Part shown: positions 33,885 through 45,444 of the stretch, piece after piece
Layout of the letters: each line of letters begins with the position of its first letter
How positions within the stretch are numbered: position 1 is the stretch's first letter
From: Aphrocallistes beatrix
Lineage: Eukaryota > Porifera > Hexactinellida > Sceptrulophora > Aphrocallistidae
DNA length: 64,000 nt
Assembly (NCBI GenBank): GCA_963281255.1
Contig: OY725491.1
Coordinates: 2,480,001 to 2,544,000, forward strand
Direction of reading: 5' to 3'
Position numbers and translations under genes: made by a program
The notes under the pieces: model-generated
Told to the model about the DNA's origin: nothing
Seen by the model: only the letters and a program-made list of their open reading frames with translations
The model's database searches: none

Positions 33885-34848
33885 CATAGCCTACTATATA
33901 TAAGTCCTAAGAGTAACTTAACCAGGGATGCGGTAGAAGATGGATGAAGAAATACATGAACTGCCTTAAATCATTAACAAAGCACAATAGAGCTTAGGAA
34001 TGTATTACCAGCATATATAAATATGGTGTCAAAGCACCCAGTTGTTAAAATTTAGATTAGCCATCAAATGATTCCGCAATAGGTTATATTTAGGTCAAAT
34101 TTAGTGATTGAAGTGAATGTGTTAATACGAAAAATTTGGAATTTTTTCATGGAATGTTCTTACATTCCAGTGTTGCTATGGAAACGTGTTTTGGTCAGTT
34201 GGGGCTATATCTTCAAAACAGCGATAGCTAGACATTTAAATTTAATCCCATTTGATAGCAAATAGGCTACTTCCTATTAAGCTATAATACAATTTATGTG
34301 TCTTAATTCAATAATTTACGAGTTATTAGACAATTTATCATATGGTCACATTTGGTAATTTGTCGAATATCTCGTAAACCATTGAATTTAGACACAGAAA
34401 TTGTATTATAGCTAAATAGGAAGTAGCCTATTTGCTATCAAATGGGATTAAATTTGAATGTCTAGCTATCGCTGTTTTCAAGATATAGCCCCAACTGACC
34501 AAAACACGTTTCCATAGCAACACTGGAATGTAAGAACATTCCATGAAAAATTCCAAATTTTTCGTATTAACACATTCACTTCTCAGTTCTATGCGAAAAA
34601 CTTTATAATAAAAACACTTAGAAGTGCCCTTTAACGACCTCTGAAAATCACTAAATTTGACCCAAATATAGCCTGTTGCGCAATCATTTGATGACTAATC
34701 TAAATTTTAACAACGGATATACATTCCTAAGCTCTATTGTGCTTTGTTAATGATTTAAGGCAGCTCATGTATTTCTTCAACCATCTTCTATCGCATCCCT
34801 AGTGCCAAATTCGCAAGTTACTCTGAGGCCTTATTATAGTAGGCTATG
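33885..34848. mobile_element. fold-back transposon with short target duplication
   Basis: Ends CATAGCCTAC and its complement; flanking direct repeats 'gcttaggg' (33877-33884 and ending 34855). The two arms pair along almost all 964 bp, centred near 34350. It is a relative of 3509-4563 (shared 'aataggctactt' and 'cattccagtgttgctatgg' blocks). No open frame. Confidence 0.75.
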
Positions 34849-34939
34849 CTTAGGGTTTCTAGACGGCAAACAATAAACAAATGACAAAATAAACCAAATA
34901 AGAAATGATAATGGACTCAATACACTAAAATACCACCAT

Positions 34940-35572
34940 TCATATAATCTTGTTTCTGCCACCATACAGCAGCCTGTCTTTCTGCTCAAGAAAGTATTGG
35001 AATATTCCTAGAAAGTTAGACCGTGGTTTCCTCTTGCCAAATGATATCTGTTGTCCTATGTCCATGTCTTGAAGGGAGTCAGAAACATGATGCCCTGAAA
35101 TAGGCAGACTAGGATCAATCGTAGTAGCTGATATGAAGAACGTGAAAGGAGTTATCCAAAGGCAGAATGTGAAATATGCCAGAATTTCAGAGAAAGGGCA
35201 ATAGTTTTCAAGAAAATAATTATAGGACAAATAATGCTGGAGTAGAAGCAGTAATGACGCGACTATGAAGAAAGGATCGGAGAAGGAGACATAGGGGAAG
35301 TTTTTAAGGCATCCGTAATAGCAGAGGTGCAGGAGTACGCCATTAAGTATGATGTAGTAAGGCATGCCATCTATGACGAGTGCGATGTTACACAGAATGG
35401 AGAAGAGGAGCATGTAGCGCACATAACGCCTGGCCTTAGTGCTATACTCCTCAATCATCTCAGCGAGGTAGTAGAGAGCAGCCGCGATGCCCAACGTGAC
35501 GAACAACAGCTGGAACAGAGAGCCGGGCCAGCTCAACAAGTAAAGGAACGTGTTGTCTTTGTAAACAGGCAT
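34940..35572 (-). CDS. TEX261: TEX261/SVP26-family secretory membrane protein
   Basis: An intact intronless frame of 210 residues, close to the ~200 usual for this family. Family signatures in order: FLYLLSWPGSLFQLLFVTLG, AALYYLAEMIEEYSTKARR, YYGCLKNFPYVSFSDPFFI and the very conserved PFSEILAYFTFCLWITPFTF, with four or so hydrophobic segments. Yeast Svp26/Erv26 works as an adaptor that loads Golgi membrane enzymes into COPII vesicles, so a role in ER-Golgi transport is inferred. The C-terminal tail (KRKPRSNFLGIFQYFLEQK) also fits the family. It lies close to the right end of a fold-back element and ~940 bases from MRPL27 on the same strand. Confidence 0.92.
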   Translation of the reverse strand: MPVYKDNTFLYLLSWPGSLFQLLFVTLGIAAALYYLAEMIEEYSTKARRYVRYMLLFSILCNIALVIDGMPYYIILNGVLLHLCYYGCLKNFPYVSFSDPFFIVASLLLLLQHYLSYNYFLENYCPFSEILAYFTFCLWITPFTFFISATTIDPSLPISGHHVSDSLQDMDIGQQISFGKRKPRSNFLGIFQYFLEQKDRLLYGGRNKII

Positions 35573-35726
35573 TTAATTTATTAAGACTATTAGAAGTTAC
35601 TAGACAGCTAAGAATGAGATGTCATCTAAATAGCATAGTTAGACTTAGACTAGACTGTGTGCTTGTGGATTCAGAATTGACTAATTAAATACGGTCAAAC
35701 ACAAAATTTTACATATATTACATACT

Positions 35727-36175
35727 TACCAACCCTCCAGGGAAATGACTTATGATCCATGGATCCAGGGATTTTGAGCTTTTAACTAGCCTATAATAAT
35801 TTCCAATAATGCAATCTAGTTTATGGAAGTTATTGAGTAATTTCATGTTCCTCATTTTTATCAAGTCTTCAGGGATCCTGGAAAATTTCCTGCACTCAAG
35901 AGTTTCGAACGCGTAAGATAACATTATATACGATGTACCTTTCTTTAAATAGTTTACTTGTCCATTTCGAAATCTTTAATTACATATATTCGGCCTTTAT
36001 TTAAAATCCAGGAAATTCCCTGGATCGCGAATTTCGAAATTTAACCTGTCTATTGATTCATGCTAATTTAGTCATTAAAATTAAAAATATACATCCAGGG
36101 ATTTACCATTGAAATCCAGGGATTCCACTCCCAAAATCCAAGGAAGTTTTCAAGAGGGGTTGGTAACTGGTAAGT
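35727..36175. mobile_element. TIR element with repeated 'atccaggga' words
   Basis: The ends 'catacttaccaaccctcc' and 'aggggttggtaactggtaag' are imperfect inverted repeats. The interior repeats 'tccagggat' and 'ccctgga' on both strands. Remnants resemble 9186-9300. Confidence 0.45.
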
Positions 36176-36512
36176 ATGTATATACGTACAACCTACTACA
36201 TTGTTCGACTTCAAACTTCCAGTTTTCAAAATGAATCGCGATCCTGATAAAAAAAGAAACGCAATCCTGATCGTACGACCATTCATCTGAAGAACTTATT
36301 TCTTACTATGTGTGATACTTTTAAGTGCCTGCATTGCTAAGACGAATTTATAGGACATATCCACAATTGTGCCAAATAGCAATTTTTGTGAAAAATGGAG
36401 AATTGTGTCGTAGATGTAGTCTGCCTGCACAATCCACTCACTAAGAATAATCTGAACTTTAATTATTGCTAAGTATAAATCTAATTATGCATGACTATAT
36501 TAGTGGAAATCA

Positions 36513-36929
36513 TTAATTCGAAATAGGACTCGTGAGCACTCTCTCTAAATCGAAGAGAAATATTCGCTTATCCGCAATAACATTGACATATTTCCTCACA
36601 AATTGTCTTTCACCCTTTGAGAAGACAGTATATTTTGATGGAGGCCTTGGCTCATGAGTAACCTTCATTGTTCCATATACTTTCGAATATAAAGTATAAT
36701 CACGTGCCATCCCAACATTTGATCCAGGATGGAACTTGGTACCTCTTTGTCGACATAGAATAAGACCTGGTCTAACTGGTTGATTTTCGGAGATTTTCAA
36801 TCCAAGCCTTCTTCCTCTACTATCCTTACTTGCAATTGTTTGAGGTAGGTTGGATGCATAGCGAATAGAAATAGTGGTGGGGAATACTGAAGAATTGGAA
36901 CCACGAAAAAGCAAAGACATCATTGGCAA
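36513..36929 (-). CDS. MRPL27: mitochondrial large-subunit ribosomal protein bL27m
   Basis: An intact frame of 138 residues. The N-terminus (MPMMSLLFRGSNSSVFPTTI) has the Ser/Arg-rich look of a mitochondrial targeting peptide. The mature part begins ASKDSRGRRLGLK and carries the bL27 signature QPVRPGLILCRQRGTKFHPG followed by VGMARDYTLYSKVYG. bL27 sits near the peptidyl-transferase centre of the large ribosomal subunit. A short C-terminal extension past the bacterial core is normal for mitochondrial forms. No intron is needed. Confidence 0.93.
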   Translation of the reverse strand: MPMMSLLFRGSNSSVFPTTISIRYASNLPQTIASKDSRGRRLGLKISENQPVRPGLILCRQRGTKFHPGSNVGMARDYTLYSKVYGTMKVTHEPRPPSKYTVFSKGERQFVRKYVNVIADKRIFLFDLERVLTSPISN

Positions 36930-37039
36930 GGGCCAGCTATATATCGAAAATTTGGAGAAATAATCAAAAGTAAGGAATAAATAAATATAATATTATTACC
37001 TAGCAATCTAAACATAAGGCGCTCAAAAAAACTTGGACC

Positions 37040-37480
37040 AGGGATGGACTAGTATAGTTGAGGAATTTCATGAACCATGAACCAAAACATGTACCAAATT
37101 TTTCCTAGGAACGATAGACCTTAAAAATGTATTACCAGTATATATAAACCACATATCAGTCCCCGAATCCGTAATCAAAATATGCATTCTCATCATCATA
37201 TTGCGCCACGAGCCCTTTTTGAGGAAATTTAGGCATTTTTCGCACCTGTTTTATAGTTATAATCCATCATTCATGTCTAATTATCACATAAAATCTTACT
37301 TTAGACCAGTTGTTTAGACATATGTGGAAATTTTCATCGTAATGTTGACACATTCCTGCGTTGAAAAGGAAATGTAATTGGGATTATATCTCGAAATTTG
37401 CAAACGCTAAACGCCAATAAATGGTACCATCAGGTAGGCAATAGGCGACTTCCTATTCACTAATAATACACTTTATCTCT
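37040..37480. mobile_element. diverged fold-back element half
   Basis: 'accagggatg', 'tgtattaccagtatatata', 'cattcctgcgttg' and 'caataggcgacttcctatt' follow the order of the left arm of 33885-34848. There is no right arm. Confidence 0.45.
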
Positions 37481-37810
37481 CTAAATATAACAGTTATACA
37501 GTTATGGACAGTGTCTCCCTCAGGATTATTGGAAAGCATGTTAATTTTGCAATTTTGTGCGGTTTATTCGGGTAAATAGCATTATTTAACAACAAAATCA
37601 CGTTATTCGACAAGCTAAGCGTGCTAAATAGCGCGCTTAACGCGCTCAGCGGGGAAGACTGGTTATGGACTAATTTATAATTTTGGACATAAATGGTAAA
37701 TTGGTCCATTACACAGTAAACTGAGATAGCTCCTAATCTCAATCTCATACATTTTTAATTTCTTAATAATTGCCTTCATGCTTAGTCATGCTGACGCCAA
37801 CATGTTAAGC

Positions 37811-39734
37811 CAGGGGTTTTCAACCTGGGGGTCGCGAATGCTTTCTAGGGGGGTCGCGAATGCTTTCTAGGGGGGTCGCGAATGCTTTCTAGGGGGGTCG
37901 CGAAAAGTTGAGATAATTTACATAACTTTATTAGAATTTATTGATTAATAAGTCAGAAATTGTTTAAATTATCCATTTTAGCTGATTTAAAAATACATTT
38001 TGCGTATATTGCGCGGTGCATTTACGATTATTTTTAATTACGTATATGACATTGTTATTATATTTCATGACAATACTGGCATCATACCATTGAAACTTGA
38101 GGTGTCTAGATTAAATTTAAACAATAGGAAACAATAGAAATCATTTCTATATTCATTACATATGAATATTTCACAAGTTAAGTCTATAAATACTCCAGTT
38201 AAGTATATTTAGTTTACATATTTCCGTCTGTATCTCACATTTTTATCTTCGCAATTCAATTTTTAAGAAATCCATTTTTCAAAAACCACTGTTAAGCTGG
38301 AAAAAGCAACACTAAAAAGCGAACTTACTCCGAAGACTATTTAAAATTTGGATTTACCAGTATCATCAGTGGAGGCATCGAAAAGCCACAATGTGTAATT
38401 TGTTTCAAAGTGTTGTCGGCTGAATCTATGAAACCATTCCAGCTAAAAAGACATTTTGAAAAGGAACATTCCGATTGTAAGGATGAAGATATTTCTTTCT
38501 TTCAACGAAAGGTAAACACTGTAAAAAAAACTAAGCTCGATGCTACTGGTGATTTTCATTCTAGCTCAAAATCAGCTCTAGAAACCTCTTATATTGTATC
38601 ATTACAGATTGCAAAAGCAAAGAAACCCCATACAATCGGAGAAGAATTAATACTTCCATGTACAAAAGCCATTGTACGCCTTATGATTGGAACTGATGCT
38701 GAGAGAAAACTTAATACTATATCTTTGTCCGATAACACTGTGCAGCGTCGAATATTGGATCTTTCTGAGGATATTAAGAATCAGGTTGTGGGAGAGATTA
38801 AAGAATCCCCCTCAGGATGGTTTTGCCTACAATTGGATGAATCCACAGATGTTGCTTCATGTGCTCAACTCCTTGTTTTTGTTCGGTACATCAATAAATT
38901 GGATTTTAAAGATGAATTTTTATTTTGTGAACAACTTGACTTGCAAACACGTGGAATCGATATTTACAATAAAGTAAGTTCCTTTATCGAACGTGAAGGC
39001 CTTAAATACGAAAAACTATTATCTATTTGCACAGATGGTGCTCCAGCAATGCTTGGTTGTCGTTCTGGATTCATGAAACACATAAAAGAATCTGCACCGT
39101 ATGTTACAGGGAATCACTGTATGATACATAGAGAAGCATTGGCATCAAAAACATTGCCAGATGTATTAAAATGTGTTTTTCAAGTTTGCATCAAAATTGT
39201 AAATTATATTAAATCAAGTGCTCTGAATACTCGGCTTTCGTTGGCTTCCAGATGATCAAGATGATGCCCAAGAAGAATTTATAAATTTAATTAATGACTC
39301 AGGAGCAAAGGCCATATTTTCAACGATGAGTGTTCCACAGTTTTGGTGTTTCATATTACGCACCTATCCATTGGTATCACAAATCGCAATTAAGGCACTA
39401 CTACCATTTCCTTCTACCTACTTATGTGAAACAGGTTTCTCCAGTCTATTAACAATTAAAACGAGGAATCGAAATATATTGGAGGTTGAACATGATTTAA
39501 GATGCTGTCTTTCTAAAATTGAGCCAAGAATTTCTCAACTTGTTGAAAAAAAAACAGTTTCAACCCTTCACATTAAGCTTATAAATTAAAATTTTCATTC
39601 ATAATTATGTACAAGTATGTATGTCATATTAAGTATAAGCTCTAATAAAAAATTCACATTGTTATTATGGGGGGTCGCGAGTATTTCCAAATCTATAAGA
39701 GGGGTCGTATGGTGCAAAAGGTTGAAAACCCCTG
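37811..39734 (+). mobile_element. decayed hAT transposon (ZBED5-like)
   Basis: Ends CAGGGGTTTTCAACC and GGTTGAAAACCCCTG; 8-bp flanks 'tgttaagc' (37803-37810) and 'tgacaagc' (39735-39742) agree at 6 of 8 positions. Three to four tandem copies of 'ggggtcgcgaatgctttcta' (37826-37905) follow the left end. A broken transposase lies inside. Confidence 0.8.
38410..39589 (+). pseudogene. hAT transposase, ZBED5/FAM200-like, internally deleted
   Basis: The first frame (38410-39255) begins in the BED-finger end (FQLKRHFEKEHSD). It then carries AKAKKPHTIGEELILPCTKA, WFCLQLDESTDVASCAQLLV (RNase H-like DDE strand with catalytic-type D), LSICTDGAPAMLGCRSGF and GNHCMIHREALASKTLP, all hallmarks of this clade. 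At ~39240 several hundred residues are missing. The next frame (39326-39589) gives the dimerisation domain (FPSTYLCETGFSSLLTIKTR). The BED finger start is also incomplete. It encodes no working transposase as read. Confidence 0.85.
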
Positions 39735-39742
39735 TGACAAGC

Positions 39743-41039
39743 TGATGATAAAGTGTATTTCAAACCTTTATATTTAGCCCATTTTACTGTGTTTTAATTT
39801 AAAATTTTAGGAAGGTAAATTACGGTGAAGGGGACTAAATATGAAAATTGGCATAAAGCCCATTTGGGGAAAAAAACAGCAATAGCCTCTTGGAAGGCTT
39901 TTTGTGACCAAAAATTGTGCCATTTTTCTGATGCCAATCGATGTAGAATTATTTCAGATCGCGAAAAAGAGCCATTTTTTCAAGATGTGTTTTTTAAAGT
40001 CTAAGGTTTCCAAAAATATTGGCTAGTTTTGATTTAAACACAACTCGCTAAAATGGTCCTTCATCGTGATTCTGAACCAGTCATCTGAAAGAAGAGACAA
40101 TGGTATCAATGGTTATTGAGTTATGATTATTTGAAGGATTTTAGGTTGAAATATTGCAAAAAAATCAAAATTCACATTGTCAAATCAAGTGATAAGAAGT
40201 TTTTCAGTGGAGGTTTTTGATATTTAGTACAAAACAACAAATTTGCCACAAAATGGAAATTTTCTAATTTAGCTAACTTCAGCATAATTTATCCTAAATT
40301 TTTATTAAGCTAAACCAGAGACCTGCAATAGTTAAATAAACTAACAAGACAAGAACAAGGTATGAGCAGGGTTGGATACAGCCCGGATCTCGGAGGGAGT
40401 TAAGGGGTATACAATATTTTGAGGGGGAGGTGGCTAGATGCACTCATGGGTATGAGGTGAAAATATGGAACACTGTCTCCTATATGATTATCAATGAAAT
40501 GTCAGCAATTTCAAATTTTGCTTGGCTGAGTAGGCCTTGTGTAGTAAAGCTGGCCCGCTGGCTCATTTTATACCAGTTCTAGAACTCATCAAGATGTCTC
40601 ATACTGATAATTCAACTACATGGATATATGCACATCCAACACAGGAAAAAATTTACCCACACAACAGTTCATCCTTCCATGCTAATGACTGAGAGATACT
40701 CTATTATAAAAATTAATTAATCAAACTAACACTCAATTTGAAGACATTGCGAGAATTGAACAAAACAGCATATATAAATGGGCTAACAAATTAATACAAA
40801 TTTCAGAATTATATTAATAATACACTATATCTAAATTGGACTAGAAATTCGGCTTGAAAATATTGGACATGATTAAAGTTGATTGGTTTTTGACATTCTG
40901 AACTGTACAAATATGTGGATTGGTAGGGGTGGATTTGGGGTGATTTCAAAAAGAATATATAGAGTGTATGTAGGTGTGGGTTAGAGGTGAAATTCCGATG
41001 TTATACTCATGTGAGTGATATAGTGGTGGGGTGTGGTAG
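39743..41039. other. intergenic, nothing recognised
   Basis: AT-rich sequence between the hAT element and the end of LEMD3. A vague stretch at 39800-40330 looks like old repeat DNA, but no second copy is in the window. Confidence 0.4.
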
Positions 41040-44000
41040 TTACATGGGAGGGTAGATGAGTTTCTTGATGCAAACATCGTCTTTAAACCATTTGTGATAC
41101 AGTTCATATGTGATGTACTTCACAGTCAGCATCTCTCCTGTAGCGATGGAAGATATGATAAATATAATCATGTGATGTGGTTTAGAGCTGGGCTCAGCAA
41201 AGAGCAGACCCCTAAGTTTCAAGAACCATTCACCAACAAACAACATATCAGTCTTCTAGTTCCATGGTACACACTAGCAAATTCTATATACTACGTATCA
41301 CATTGACCCAGCATAATTATCCTTACTATTAAAACTCGATTAATATATATATATATATATACACTGCCTGAACAAAAGTATTCGTACACCCCATAATTCC
41401 CCATACAAATAGTTATAATACTGATGTATTTAGCGAGTCAAGGTATTTAATTGGTAAGAGATACGCTTAATTTAACTTCAAATTCGAATTCTCCATATTC
41501 GAATTACTCACTTTTTAATCTTTCAACTTGTTTACACTCCCACAAGGTTAAAAATTTTCAAACTGTGCCACCTCATACCACCAATGCCATCATATACAAT
41601 GGTGATCACTCGCGACATGTGGCATAGGAAAGCAAATGCTGAAAATACTTAATCTTGAAGAAGAGTAATTAAGTTGAAAACTTATAAAATGGGTAATTGT
41701 ATGCGGAGAATTCGAATTTGTAGTTAAATTAAGCGTATCTCTCACAAATTAAATATTCTTGAAACGCTAAATAAATCAGTACTATAACTATTTGTATGGG
41801 GAATTATGGGGTGTAGGAATACTTTTGTTCAGGCAGTGTATATATAACGAATTGATTGTAGAAACTGCCAGATACAGAAAGCTGATTTTTGGAATGTGGG
41901 AGTCTTTTGGCTATGACTCCACTAAGTTCAGACCAAAATGTCAACTCATCATGGAATTATGACGTCATTGTCACCTTTTTGTTATTAGAAATTTCAGCTG
42001 CGCAGCGCAAGCAAGCGAAGCGCGCTTGTTATGGATAAGAGACAGTTTTTAAAATTTACTATAAAGATTAATTTGATGCGGTCCCAAACGCCGACTATCA
42101 TATGCTAGTACTTGTCGATCTCGGAATAATTAGAGATTGAAAATGCATTGAAGGAAGTACATAAATATATTTCTATATGCGTAGATAAATTTCGAGTAAA
42201 TCAGGTGGTGTAAATCAGGTAGTAACATTGTATCTACAACGTACTTGAATTGAATCAGTGTTTTAGAAGTCACTTACAGGGTGGGAAATAAGTTCTGCCA
42301 CAAGCTTGATTAGGTATAAAATTTATTATACTCAAACAATCTTAGTTATTATGGTCCTTAGAGATTGTAATTCGAATATTTTCAATTCTTTTAAAAGATT
42401 TTTCGATTCTATGACTTAGAAATGTGTTTTGTATGGTGAGTTGAGAAAATAAAATGTGTCCTGGTCCGCAGCGAAAATCGTGAATCAGGGCCCACTGCTT
42501 CTGTAAAAAATGTCTTCATAATCGATGTCCCATGACGATTTAGCACCTGGTAGCTTTCATTCGCCATAGAAATATTTCATAAATCCACTGAATTCGTTAT
42601 CAGAAACGAGAAAAAGTTATTCAGTCGCAGTTCAAATTAGGTACATTTTGCAAAATTCCCCAAAATGGCACTTTTTTTCACATCACAAAGAAATCTGATC
42701 CAATTGGTCTTCAAAATGCACTGATCTGAACATCTTATATCTCTACAAATTTAGAATGTTCGAGGAAAATGTGTGAGCTAATTTTTCCTAGAATTTGAAG
42801 ACTCTGGGAAGATAACTTGAAAAGCAGTGGGCCCTGATTCACGATTTTCGCTGCGTACCAGGACACATTTTTTTTCCTCAAAACTCACCATACAAAACAC
42901 ATTTCTAAGTCATAGAATCGAAAAATCTTTTAAAAGAATTGAAAATATTCGAATTACAATCTCTAAGGACCATGATAACTAAGATTGTTTGAGTATAAGA
43001 AATTTTCTACCTAATGAAGCTTGTGGCAGAACTTATTCCCCACCCTGTACTTGGGACCAAATTACACATGCATTATATCTGAACTTCTGTAGTATTAAAA
43101 ATAAATTGAATTTATTTTATATACAGTAGACTCGGATAAGACGTACCCCTCCGGGAGTACGTACTAACCGAATTGATAATACATAGGAATCTATATAATA
43201 AATGAATTTTGGTTCAGAAAAATGAGTACGTACTAAGCCGAAGTACGTCTTATCCCGAGTACGTACTAACCGAGTTCTACTGTATATTTAAATGCAGTGG
43301 AACTTGCTATAACGGCCAGCCTGTATAGCTGTAACCAGCATATATCGGTCATAAAAACAGAATTAATCAATATCATATTTTGAGATTGAATTTGATTTTA
43401 AGGATGGGAAAAAGCTACCTCCTATTAAGTGATCATATAATTTGTAATTCTAAATTCAAAGGTTTTAGAGTGATGGGACAATTTATAAAGTACGTATTCC
43501 CCTGAATAATCGCCCGTCGTTCATTATTTTCGTATGTATAAAACCCCCAGCGATTGTTCAGGGAAATACTTTATGGCCTAAAAGATAAATCGCCCCATAA
43601 CTGTAAAACCTCTGAATTTAGAAGTTCATATCACACAATAGGAAGTAGTCCATAGCCCATATAACAAGATCAAATTACTAAAAAAGCCTCGTTCATTAAT
43701 AGCCGACCATTCGATGCGGTTAATTAATTGATTATTCTCTTTAATTGTAGATACTAATTAGTTTGAAGTATTAAGCATTTTTAACGGAAGTTGTTTATAA
43801 TATGTAGAATAAGAAACATAAATAATGAAATTTCCATATTGTGGGATGATGATATTCAACAGCGACAAAAAACGACGATGCCAAGTTTCAACTGATTTAG
43901 TTTTTCTCAGAAATCCGGTCAGAACTCTGTGATGATAATTCCACATATCAATTGGAAATAAAGATTGCTGAAATGGCCCATCAGATTTAAACGAACTACG

Positions 44001-45444
44001 TAGTATGTACAGTGGAGTCTCCGAATAACGGACACATTGGGAAAATGGCTTTTGTCCGTTGTAGAGAAATGTCCGCTCTCGAAGAGTGCTTAACCTTTAC
44101 ATACGTATAGGGCAAATTCATCCCGTTCCACGAGGTCCGTTGTAGAGGCTTTGTCCACTTTTCGGAGTGTCCGTTTAGGGAGACTCCACTGGATACAATT
44201 AGAGAGAAAAATCAACGAATTAACCGCCTCAAATGATCGCGTATCGAATTGTCGGTATCCGTTTCAAATCTAGGACAGCTGGGATACTTATATACCTCAT
44301 CAAAACACCAGTGCATAGATAGAGACTTGTACAAATATTTAGAAAAATGGTACGCGAGGAAAAACTATCATAGCTCTGCAAAATAATCTGATCTAACCTC
44401 CTCATTAATACATAAACTAGATTCTAATCTTGAGATATTGTAAATTTACCCTCTTCTAAAGTTGAGGGAAGTCGATCAACTCTCTAATACGCAGGTATAT
44501 TTTACTAGTACCGGTTGAGTGTGTAAATGAGTACAGTGGAACGCCAGTTATCCGAACACTTCGGTTAACCAAACTAGTACTTTTTTTAAAAAAATTGGAT
44601 TGATCCTACTTAAGCAAAGAAAATTGAAAGCATTAAAAACCACCAAATTTCAACCACTCCTGATAAGGCACACTCGCTGTAAATCGATTTCAATAAATTA
44701 AGTTTCCATATATTAGGTGGTACCACATCACATTTCTGGTTTCGTCGCTTTTGAAATTGTGTTAATCAACCAACCACATTACATTAATTATTTTCTCATC
44801 AACAAAAATGATAATTACTAAGTAGAAAGTCAATTATCTGAACCCCTTTGTTCCCATCATATTCAGATAACTGACGTTCTACTATAGATATAAAAACACT
44901 ACCACCACTTCATTATTTCACATACAAACGAAACAGGTAAGGAATACTAGTCGGATTTCAAATTTGAAATCTAAACATTAGAATTAGTCATAGTTGAATA
45001 TTTCAAAAAATTGCTCAACCCAATGGATACAAATATTAACCTGTGCCACCAGAGATAATTCATCCCCATTAAGTATTCTGGCCAAAATGGACATATGGAC
45101 AAAGTGGGAATTATTGATAATGTGAAACTTTAGGAATCAATAATTGCTTAAATATATTCTAACTTGACTAATTCGAATGTGTAGATTTCGAATCTGAAAT
45201 CTGATTAGTTGTATCTCTTACCGTTTAAAGCATTCGTCTTCAAGAATAGACCCATTTTAGTACTATCTGTATGTGGAACAATGAGGTGGTGGATACTTTT
45301 GTCCAAGTGTTGTATAACTACTCTTGAATGGGTCATTTAACATGGTAGTAAATAAATTAACTTACGTTTGTACCAAGCTCCATGAAGAGCACGATATGCC
45401 CCTGCAGCCGCTTGAATCGATTCCATTTTCACATAGACACAACC
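41040..45444 (-). CDS. LEMD3: LEMD3 exons 14-15: UHM end and stop
   Basis: 45366-45444 (GCVYVKMESIQAAAGAYRAL, HGAWYK) and 41040-41137 (MLTVKYITYELYHKWFKDD, stop TAA). They are separated by a 4.2-kb intron packed with transposons. GCVYVK...A..A..ALHG.W....(L/M)(V/T)TVKY is the MAN1 C-terminal signature. Confidence 0.85.
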
